From: Planctomyces sp.
GTDB lineage: Bacteria > Planctomycetota > Planctomycetia > Planctomycetales > Planctomycetaceae
Direction: 5' to 3'
Length of the DNA: 7,639 nt
NCBI GenBank assembly: GCA_005809115.1
Contig: SYLK01000661.1
Coordinates: 1-7,639 of the forward strand
Every line of letters begins with the position of its first letter. The stretch's first letter is position 1. The position numbers and the translations under genes are program-made. The notes under the pieces are model-generated. The model had not been told where the DNA came from. It worked only from the letters and a program-made list of their open reading frames with translations, and made no database searches. This document shows positions 1-5,739 of this stretch, one piece after another.

Positions 1-2
1 AT

Positions 3-518
3 CTAGGGGAATCACAAGGGTTAAAGACTAATTTAAGATTAGCAGATTTAAAGATACAATATAAAGACTTTGCATTATGGCAAAGAAGTTATTTAAGTGA
101 AGAAAGATAAAATAATCAAATAAGTTATTGGACGGATAAGTTAAATGGATATGAACCATTAAATTTAATTACTACGAAAGGAAGACCTGGTCAAATAGAT
201 TATAGAGGAGAAGATGTTTACTTTGAATTAGAGAAAGAAGTTTCTTTAGCTTTAAGAGGATTAGCAAAAGAATTACATGTAAGTTTGTATAGTTTATTGC
301 TAAGTGGTTATTGTTTGATGTTAAGAAGTTATAGTAATCAAGATGACTTAATAATAGGAATTCCAGTAGCAAATAGACATTATGATCAAATAGAGAATTT
401 GATAGGTTTTTTTGTTAATTCGTTGGCATTAAGAATAAAAATAGATGCAACAGCTTCAGTAAAAGAATTTATTCAAGTGGTAGGGAATGAAGTAGTAGAG
501 GCACAACTTCATCAGGAT
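3..518 (+). pseudogene. NRPS condensation domain fragment (C-terminal half), interrupted by a stop
   Basis: Frame 3 reads through a condensation (C) domain of a non-ribosomal peptide synthetase, the domain that forms peptide bonds between carrier-bound amino acids. Visible landmarks are IQYKDFALWQ (about 54-83), the YWTDKLNG helix (126-149), DYRGEDVYFEL, YSLLLSGYCLMLRSY, the IGIPVANR motif near 354-377 and LIGFFVNSLALR near 399-434. The catalytic HHxxxDG motif would lie upstream of the window. An in-frame TAA at 108-110 sits where relatives usually carry Leu, so one base change from TTA would explain it; it may be a sequencing error or a real lesion. The frame is open at the left edge, and the TTG at 285 is not a real start because homology continues well upstream of it. 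Codon use (AAA, TTA, AGA) differs completely from the rest of the window. The domain stops at AQLHQD, where family members normally continue with LPFEKLV. The source is probably an unrelated AT-rich bacterium. Confidence 0.85.
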
Positions 519-519
519 C
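516..519. other. Chimeric junction at a GATC site
   Basis: Base composition, codon use and protein family all change here at once. To the left is AT-rich condensation-domain sequence ending in HQD; to the right is GC-rich, acidic low-complexity sequence starting RRVQEQQL. The reading frame happens to stay open across the join, giving a false 736-residue fusion. The four bases at the switch are GATC, the recognition site of Sau3AI/MboI-type enzymes, and ligating two such fragments leaves exactly one GATC. This fits a ligation chimera in a clone library, or a misassembly; a natural recombination event is less likely. Confidence 0.75.
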
Positions 520-2495
520 GGCGCGTACAGGAACAGCAGCTGCGAGATCTCGCTGATGAGCCCCCTTCAAACTCTGACGAAGTTGCTGCTTCAGGTGCCG
601 ACGACGATTCGAACGCCCAGCCGGTCAACGAGCCCCAGCATTCCAACGCACCCGAAACAACGCCTGACTCTGAATCTCCTCCCAATGATTCTGCACCAGC
701 CCACGGCCTGAACGGAAAGCCACAGGAGAACTCCGCGGAGAGTTCTGAGCCTGGACAGCAGACACAAACGGATCCCGCCGAGAAACGTCCAAATGACCCG
801 ACCGGCGCGGAGAACACTGATTCCACATCTTCCGATGCAAACAAATCCGCCGACGGCAATCCGGAGGATTCGCCGCGACAGTCAGAGAGTCCCGGCGGTC
901 GAGAACAGGCAGCGCGAGGTGGGCAGGGGAATCGGAAACCGTCACCTGGCAACAGCCAGCGAAAACCCCCTGCCGAAGACGATGAAGCCCTGCAGAATCT
1001 GCTGGATCGCTATCGATCTGAACGGGACGGCACAGACAACGACCGCTCCACAGGATCTGCTGAAAAGGATCAGAAACCAGCCACAGAAGAACCTGAAAAC
1101 AGCGTCAAATCCGGAAATCGAGAAAGGGAAACCGACACCGGCGACAGCGACGAATCTCCTGTCGCCCGACCGGATCAACAGACTGCAGAGGATCAGCTCG
1201 CTGAACCCGGACCACCTCCTGCCAAGAGGTTGACCGAGACCGGCGACCGCGAAGCTAAAGAGCCCCCGATTCGTGACAATCAGAAGCCGGGTGACAATCA
1301 GAAGCCGGGTGACAATCAGAAGCCGGGTGACAATCAGAAGCCGGCTGACATCGAGAAGCCGGCTGACATCGAGAAGCCGGCTGACAACCAGAAGCCGGGT
1401 GAAAATCAGAAGCCGGGTGAAAATCAGAAGCCGGGCGGGGAATCACAATCCGGTGGGGAATCACAGTCCGGTGGGGAATCACAATCCGGTGGGGAATCAC
1501 AGTCCGGTGGGGAATCACAGTCCGGTGGGGAATCACAATCCGGCGGGGAATCACAATCCGGCGGGGAATCACAGTCCGGCGGGGAATCACAGTCCGGCGG
1601 GGAATCACAATCCGGCGGGGACTCGAAGTCCGGCGGTGACTCGAAGTCCGGCGGTGACTCGAAGTCCGGCGGTGACTCGAAGTCCGGCGGGGACTCGAAA
1701 TCCGGCGGGGACTCGAAATCCGGCGGGGACTCGAAATCCGGCGGGGACTCGAAGTCCGGCGGGGACTCGAAGTCCGGCGGGGACTCGAAATCCGGGGGGG
1801 ACTCGAAGTCCGGCGGGGACTCGAAATCCGGGGGGGCCGATGGCAATGGTGGCGCGGGTAATGGTTCGTCATCGAGTAACGTCAGCGGAGGAAACACGAA
1901 TATCGGCCAGAATGCCTTCACGCAGTCGGACGATGGTGACGGTCCCGACTCAGACTCGTCCTCCACAGGAGTTGTGCCGGGGAAAGGTGGCGACGGTAAC
2001 AGCGATGGCGGCCAGAATCAGACGGATGTGAATGGTGTCCGAAAACCTGGAGACGAGACGGCGCCGGACGTCGATGACGCTGCCCGCGCGGCCGAGCTTG
2101 TGCTGCGCAGACTCCAAAAGGATCTCGAACGCGGTGAACTCGACAAACAGACGCTGCAGGACTTAGGCTGGTCTGAAGCAGAAATGAAGGCGTTTATTGG
2201 GCGGATGCAGCAGGAGCTGGCGGAGCGTCAGAAGTCGGAGCAGGAGGACCGGGAGCGGAGTCTTTCCCGGCGCCGGTTCGAAGAAATGCTGCGAAGCCTT
2301 GATCTGAATGAGAGCGGCCGATCTCGCAGCGGTTCTGGCGACAGGGATCGGGAATCGCAGGACAGTACGGTCCGTCGCATCGATCCGCCGGCTCGCCTGC
2401 GGAGTCGGCTTGAAATGTACAATCGGTCGATCTCGGGTGGCAACCGCGGTCCCGGCAGCGAAGGGCTCGAGAATCCGCTGAGACGTAATCAGTAA
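519..2495 (+). CDS. Low-complexity, hexapeptide-repeat protein with helical C-terminus (5'-truncated)
   Basis: The visible 658 residues lack the true start, which was lost at the junction near 519. Three parts are seen. First, about 250 residues of acidic, Pro/Ser/Asn/Gln/Glu-rich, probably disordered sequence, with one short helix-like stretch (DDEALQNLLDRYRSER, around 980-1027). Second, 31 hexapeptides (1275-1832). Third, after a Gly/Ser/Asp linker, a charged C-terminal region from about 2079: a helix AARAAELVLRRLQKDLERGE, then DLGWSEAEMKAFIGRMQQEL, a basic arm, and an ending PPARLRSRLEMYNRSISGG. From memory, planctomycete proteins encoded near MoxR/DUF58/von Willebrand A genes often end in such an LGW plus helix segment and a similar tail; this is unverified and none of those genes is visible here. 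No membrane segment or enzyme motif is seen. Function is unknown; a scaffold or envelope-linked role is possible. It converges on the kinase gene with an 80-nt gap. Confidence 0.7.
   Translation, partial: RRVQEQQLRDLADEPPSNSDEVAASGADDDSNAQPVNEPQHSNAPETTPDSESPPNDSAPAHGLNGKPQENSAESSEPGQQTQTDPAEKRPNDPTGAENTDSTSSDANKSADGNPEDSPRQSESPGGREQAARGGQGNRKPSPGNSQRKPPAEDDEALQNLLDRYRSERDGTDNDRSTGSAEKDQKPATEEPENSVKSGNRERETDTGDSDESPVARPDQQTAEDQLAEPGPPPAKRLTETGDREAKEPPIRDNQKPGDNQKPGDNQKPGDNQKPADIEKPADIEKPADNQKPGENQKPGENQKPGGESQSGGESQSGGESQSGGESQSGGESQSGGESQSGGESQSGGESQSGGESQSGGESQSGGDSKSGGDSKSGGDSKSGGDSKSGGDSKSGGDSKSGGDSKSGGDSKSGGDSKSGGDSKSGGDSKSGGDSKSGGADGNGGAGNGSSSSNVSGGNTNIGQNAFTQSDDGDGPDSDSSSTGVVPGKGGDGNSDGGQNQTDVNGVRKPGDETAPDVDDAARAAELVLRRLQKDLERGELDKQTLQDLGWSEAEMKAFIGRMQQELAERQKSEQEDRERSLSRRRFEEMLRSLDLNESGRSRSGSGDRDRESQDSTVRRIDPPARLRSRLEMYNRSISGGNRGPGSEGLENPLRRNQ
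1275..1832 (+). repeat. 31-unit in-frame 18-bp tandem repeat
   Basis: Thirty-one 18-bp units run end to end with no insertion or deletion, each coding six residues. Block A (1275-1436) has 9 units: four DNQKPG/A, two DIEKPA, one DNQKPG and two ENQKPG. Block B (1437-1616) has 10 GESQSG units. Block C (1617-1832) has 12 GDSKSG units. Within blocks B and C the peptide is invariant and only silent third-position changes occur (CAA/CAG, AAA/AAG, GGT/GGC/GGG). Two pairs of adjacent 36-bp segments are identical (1437-1472 with 1473-1508, and 1761-1796 with 1797-1832), which shows recent duplication of two units at a time. Because the period is a multiple of three, several other frames are also stop-free here; those are by-products. 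Short-read collapse could make the true copy number differ. Confidence 0.97.
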
Positions 2496-2530
2496 TGGCG
2501 TCGTGCGAACAGACAGCGAGTCCGCCGGCA

Positions 2531-2554
2531 GTGACGTCACATCCGTGGTACCAC
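2531..2554. other. Two perfect 10-bp palindromes in the convergent gap
   Basis: The 80-nt gap between the convergent stop codons (2493-2495 plus, 2576-2578 minus) contains GTGACGTCAC at 2531-2540 and GTGGTACCAC at 2545-2554. Each is a perfect inverted repeat without a loop, and they are 4 bp apart. Neither is followed by a T-run on either strand, so they do not look like ordinary intrinsic terminators. They may be paired dyad sites for a DNA-binding protein, or chance. Confidence 0.4.
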
Positions 2555-2575
2555 AGAGAAGTCTCGCAGGGCGGA

Positions 2576-4456
2576 CTACCGGGGTTTCGGTGTTGCTGTC
2601 GGACTGACGGTGACTGTGATGCGTGAAGTGCAGACCGTCGTATCGCGTCCATTCTCGCGCAGGATCAATTTCACAGGCAGCCAGTATTCCGCCGGTGACT
2701 GAAGCACCGGAACTTCCCAGACAACTTCACCGGTGTCGGGATTAATGGTTGCCGCTGCGGGGGCAGGCTGATCGAGTTCAAACACCAGGTGTCCTGAAAC
2801 TGCCTGATCAGCAATTTGAACTTGAGGTGTCAGGCGAAACGTCTCACCCGGTGCAACCTGCTGCGGAGGCGGGATGACAATCGAGGCTGCGGGCAGATCG
2901 GCTGAAGCGGCCTCGGCGGCAGGCTGTTCCTGACCGGACAGCCAGTTGCGAATCCTGCCGAGGTCGCCTGAAAGCAGGAACAGCAGGAACCCGACGCCGG
3001 GAATCAGAGCGGCGGCTGCGATCCTGACCCCGGGGCCCGGGAGGCTGCGGGAAACGCGCTGCATACGGCTGGTTTGCTGAGGTTTCGTGCGGCGCAGACG
3101 AGATCGCGGAGCAGCAGGACTGGCAGGGGTCAGCCCGGCGTCGATGATCGGCAGGGCCAGCACCAGCTGCGGGCGTTCGGAAGCAGTCAGGCTGAATTCG
3201 CAGGCCAGCGGGTCGTCGGACATCGTCGGCATCGGCAGTTCAGGCCTGTGGGACGGTGAATCCGGAACCAGAAACCGATCGGTCACCTCACCTGTGGCCA
3301 TTTCCTTCAGGAATGCCTGGTATCCCGATTCGCGTCCCGGGTCGTACGATGTCTCTGATTTTTCCGGCGTGCCAGCGGACACGAGCGGCGAGGCGGAACA
3401 GGCTTCGAACGACGATCTTGTGAGGGGCTGGCAGAAGGGCGTCAGAGCCAGAGCCACATCATGGGGCACCTGATATCGATGCGCGGGATCGCGCATGGTC
3501 ATTCTGCAGACGACAGCATCCAGCATTTCCGGGATGCCGGGGCAGAGGCTTCGCACCGAAGGCGCGTCTCTGGAGCAGCGCGCCATCAGCACCTGAAGTG
3601 GATTGCCGCCGTGGAATGGCACACGTCCGGTCAGCAGTCGAAACAGCGTGCAGCCCAGACTGTAGATATCGCTGCGGATATCCACCTGACCGGTATCCCA
3701 GCCCTGCTCCGGCGACATGTACTCCGGAGTGCCCATGACCTGTCCGGCGTGAGTGACGGTCTGATGTTCTTCGGACTCAGTATTCAGGCGGACGAGGCCC
3801 ATGTCCATTACCTTGACCGTACCACGCCCGTGTTTCAACCAGTCGATCATGAGATTCGCGGGTTTGATGTCACGGTGAACCATCTGTTCATCGTGGGCAT
3901 GCTGGAGTCCGATGGCCGCCTGTCTCACGATTTCACAGGCCAGTCCGGCGGGCAGAATCCGGTCGCGGCCGATCAACTGGTCGAGCTGAAATCCATTGAC
4001 GAACTCCATGACCATGAAGTCGACTTTTCCGACGCGGCCGGCGTCGAGCGTTCTGACGACGTGTGGGCTGCGCAGCCGCGAGGAAGCCTCGATTTCCCGC
4101 CGAAAGCGGTTCACGAGTGACTGATTCGAGGTGAGTTTGCGGGCCATCACCTTGATCGCCACGGTGGCGCCGGTCTCGCGATCATGGGCCTTGAAGACGT
4201 GCCCCATTCCGCCTTTTCCGACGGATTCGAGAATTCGATACTGACGCAGGACGAATCCCGTTTCACCGCGCAACAACTGGTCTCGCTGCCACGCCGTCAG
4301 GATATCGCGGGTCACGAGTTCCTGGAGCAGCCAGTCGCCCGATCCGGCTGTTCCGCGTTTCGCCGCCAGCAGCTTTGCCGTTTCCAGTTCCGCGGGGTTG
4401 AGGAGATCCGATTTCTTGAGCAGAAGCAGAATTTGAGGAGTATCGGGTTCAGGCAT
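2576..4456 (-). CDS. Transmembrane Hanks-type serine/threonine protein kinase
   Basis: This 626-residue protein should phosphorylate Ser/Thr on partner proteins from the inner face of the cytoplasmic membrane. Residues 1-70 form the helical lead-in common in planctomycete kinases (DILTAWQRDQLLRGETGFVL). The kinase domain spans about 73-341: glycine loop GKGGMG (80-85), VAIK lysine K102, helix-C glutamate E121, HRDIKPAN (194-201; catalytic D196, N201), DMG in place of DFG (218-220), GTPEYMSPEQ (242-251) and DIRSDIYSLG (259-268). All key catalytic residues are present, so it should be active. A disordered, Ser/Pro-rich linker (about 342-475) leads to one membrane helix (about 477-498). Residues about 530-618 are outside and carry ATINPDTGEVVWEVP, the pattern of He_PIG/cadherin-like Ig domains, probably for ligand or wall sensing. 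GGAGG lies 9 nt before the ATG. It follows the epimerase by 24 nt, so they are probably co-transcribed. The substrate is unknown. Confidence 0.95.
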   Translation of the reverse strand: MPEPDTPQILLLLKKSDLLNPAELETAKLLAAKRGTAGSGDWLLQELVTRDILTAWQRDQLLRGETGFVLRQYRILESVGKGGMGHVFKAHDRETGATVAIKVMARKLTSNQSLVNRFRREIEASSRLRSPHVVRTLDAGRVGKVDFMVMEFVNGFQLDQLIGRDRILPAGLACEIVRQAAIGLQHAHDEQMVHRDIKPANLMIDWLKHGRGTVKVMDMGLVRLNTESEEHQTVTHAGQVMGTPEYMSPEQGWDTGQVDIRSDIYSLGCTLFRLLTGRVPFHGGNPLQVLMARCSRDAPSVRSLCPGIPEMLDAVVCRMTMRDPAHRYQVPHDVALALTPFCQPLTRSSFEACSASPLVSAGTPEKSETSYDPGRESGYQAFLKEMATGEVTDRFLVPDSPSHRPELPMPTMSDDPLACEFSLTASERPQLVLALPIIDAGLTPASPAAPRSRLRRTKPQQTSRMQRVSRSLPGPGVRIAAAALIPGVGFLLFLLSGDLGRIRNWLSGQEQPAAEAASADLPAASIVIPPPQQVAPGETFRLTPQVQIADQAVSGHLVFELDQPAPAAATINPDTGEVVWEVPVLQSPAEYWLPVKLILRENGRDTTVCTSRITVTVSPTATPKPR

Positions 4457-4465
4457 CTGTTGCTT

Positions 4466-4470
4466 CCTCC
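4466..4470 (-). promoter_or_regulatory. Ribosome binding site of the kinase gene
   Basis: Read on the minus strand, GGAGG lies 9 nt before the ATG at 4456-4454, inside the short gap after the epimerase stop. It supports this start codon and independent translation initiation within a shared transcript. Confidence 0.75.
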
Positions 4471-4480
4471 GCGATTCAGG

Positions 4481-5533
4481 TCATGACTCCATTGTTTCAC
4501 TGCGACTGGGTCCTTCGTTCTGCCAGCTGGGCGGCAGTCCCCGCGGGATTTCGATCTCGCCAAAAAAGCGACTGGTCCGGGCTCCGACGCTGCGTGCCCA
4601 TTCGGCCATGAGGTGGACTCCCTGTCTGAGACTGGTCGGTGCTGCCAGACCGAACACTTCGTCGCTCCGGGTATGGTCGGCCCACGCCAGCTTGACTTCG
4701 TTTCGGGCGGGGAGAAATTCGAGGCGAGGATTGACTCCGAATTCCTCACCAATCACTTCGGCCAGCTGCAGAATCGACGCGGGCTCCGAGGCCCCTACGT
4801 TAAAAATCTGGTTGTGGCTGGCGGTCACGAACGGAGCGGAGATGAGTGGCTGCATCAGATCGCCAACGTAGGAAAAGGCACGCTGCTGCAGGCCATCTCC
4901 GAAAACTGGCAGGGGCTGCCCCTGCAGGATCCGATTCATGAAGATTCCCACGACGTTGCGATAGCGGTCACCGAGATTCTGAAATTCACCGTAGACATTA
5001 TGAGGACGGAAGATCGTGTAATTGAGTCCGAACTGTTCGTGGGCGGCACGCAGGTCAGACTCCACCGCAAGTTTCGCAATGCCGTAGGGATCCTCGGGTT
5101 GAGGTACGGTGCTTTCCCGCATGGGGACCTGGGCACTGCCGTAGACAGCAATGGAACTGGTAAACACAAAATGCTGCGTACGATGCAGCACGGCAGAATT
5201 GATCAGATTGATGCTGCCGAGCAGATTATTCGTATAGTTGAAACGGCGAATGAAGTGGCTCAGACCCTCGGCGGCGTACGCCGCCAGATGAAAGACGAAC
5301 CGAAAACTGTACGTCCGAAACAGATCTTCGACCAGTCGATGATCGGTCACGCTGCCCTCGCGGAACTCGACTCGCCCGGAAATCGGGAGATTTTCCCGAA
5401 AGCCCCCGGAGAGATCATCCAGGACCACCACAGGGAAATCCTGGCAGCGGTGATCCTGCAGCAGCGCTCGCACGAGATGAGCGCCAAGAAATCCCGCGCC
5501 GCCCGTGACCAGAATAGACTCGCGTGAATTCAT
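4481..5533 (-). CDS. NAD-dependent sugar-nucleotide epimerase/dehydratase (extended SDR)
   Basis: The 350-residue protein is of usual length for extended short-chain dehydrogenases of the UDP-glucose 4-epimerase-like group, which remodel nucleotide sugars in the cytoplasm for polysaccharide or glycan synthesis. The Rossmann motif TGGAGFLG (10-17) binds NAD, with VVLDDLSGG (36-44) giving the acidic residues that contact the cofactor ribose. FHLAAYAAEG (81-90) is the conserved strand-4 region. The catalytic set is S126/S127 (FTSSIAVYG), Y150 and K154 (YGIAK). RPHNVYG (176-182) and FGDGLQQRAFSYVGDL (211-226) are typical substrate-side motifs. The last 30 or so residues form a polar tail beyond the fold. 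The exact sugar cannot be told from sequence. The ATG at 5533 has no good Shine-Dalgarno sequence, so the start is less certain than the fold. It is the first gene of the leftward pair, 24 nt ahead of the kinase, and diverges from the gene at 5740. Confidence 0.93.
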   Translation of the reverse strand: MNSRESILVTGGAGFLGAHLVRALLQDHRCQDFPVVVLDDLSGGFRENLPISGRVEFREGSVTDHRLVEDLFRTYSFRFVFHLAAYAAEGLSHFIRRFNYTNNLLGSINLINSAVLHRTQHFVFTSSIAVYGSAQVPMRESTVPQPEDPYGIAKLAVESDLRAAHEQFGLNYTIFRPHNVYGEFQNLGDRYRNVVGIFMNRILQGQPLPVFGDGLQQRAFSYVGDLMQPLISAPFVTASHNQIFNVGASEPASILQLAEVIGEEFGVNPRLEFLPARNEVKLAWADHTRSDEVFGLAAPTSLRQGVHLMAEWARSVGARTSRFFGEIEIPRGLPPSWQNEGPSRSETMES

Positions 5534-5606
5534 CGTGGCAGTACTGCTTCTGTGATATTGCTTCTGGTCTGCCGCACTCGCGGAATTCAGGAGCCTGGTT
5601 CAGAAA

Positions 5607-5635
5607 TTGACACCGCTCGCAGGGACCGGTAGGAT
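5607..5635 (+). promoter_or_regulatory. Predicted sigma-70-type promoter for the rightward genes
   Basis: A perfect -35 box TTGACA (5607-5612) is separated by exactly 17 nt from TAGGAT (5630-5635), which matches TATAAT at 4 of 6 positions. Transcription would start near 5642, leaving a leader of about 98 nt before the ATG at 5740. It lies in the divergent intergenic region and points toward the prenyltransferase-fold gene. No equally good promoter was found for the leftward epimerase. Confidence 0.6.
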
Positions 5636-5649
5636 GGCGATCTGGCACG

Positions 5650-5720
5650 GGTGACGATTGTACGCCGGTGACTGTGCGCCGGTTACGATTGTGACAGCCA
5701 GGTGGCGATTGTGACAGCCA
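5650..5720 (+). repeat. Degenerate direct-repeat array in the predicted leader
   Basis: Four adjacent GGT-starting units occur: 5650-5666 (17 nt), 5667-5680 (14 nt), 5681-5700 and 5701-5720 (20 nt each). The last two match at 18 of 20 positions and share CGATTGTGACAGCCA. The first two share the GGTGAC start and a CGCC end. The array lies between the predicted transcription start and the ribosome binding site, so it could bind a regulator or shape the leader RNA, or be recent slippage duplication. No function is shown by sequence. Confidence 0.75.
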
Positions 5721-5728
5721 TGTGTTGC

Positions 5729-5732
5729 GGAG
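5729..5732 (+). promoter_or_regulatory. Ribosome binding site that sets the start at 5740
   Basis: GGAG is followed by 7 nt and then ATG at 5740. This favours 5740 over the in-frame GTG at 5722, which would lie upstream of this site and add six residues before the signal peptide. Confidence 0.7.
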
Positions 5733-5739
5733 TATATCC

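Noticed and set aside
1275..1832. CRISPR array
   Set aside because: The units are contiguous 18-bp coding repeats with no unique spacers.
1255..2031. Long open frames on both strands through the repeat array (1255-1872 minus, 1424-1966 minus, 1273-2031 plus)
   Set aside because: An 18-bp period without stop codons in a given frame stays open for the whole array. The products are pure repeats (such as SSPRR or DFESPP) with no support outside it.
285..2495. A single 736-residue NRPS-repeat fusion protein starting at TTG 285
   Set aside because: Homology extends upstream of 285, and composition and family change abruptly at 516-519, so the open frame spans a chimeric join.
3461..4120. 219-residue plus-strand open frame
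   Set aside because: It lies antisense to the kinase domain, which has all family motifs; it is a by-product of high G+C.
4613..5527. 304-residue plus-strand open frame
   Set aside because: It lies antisense to the epimerase, shows no recognisable motif, and the opposite strand carries a complete catalytic set.
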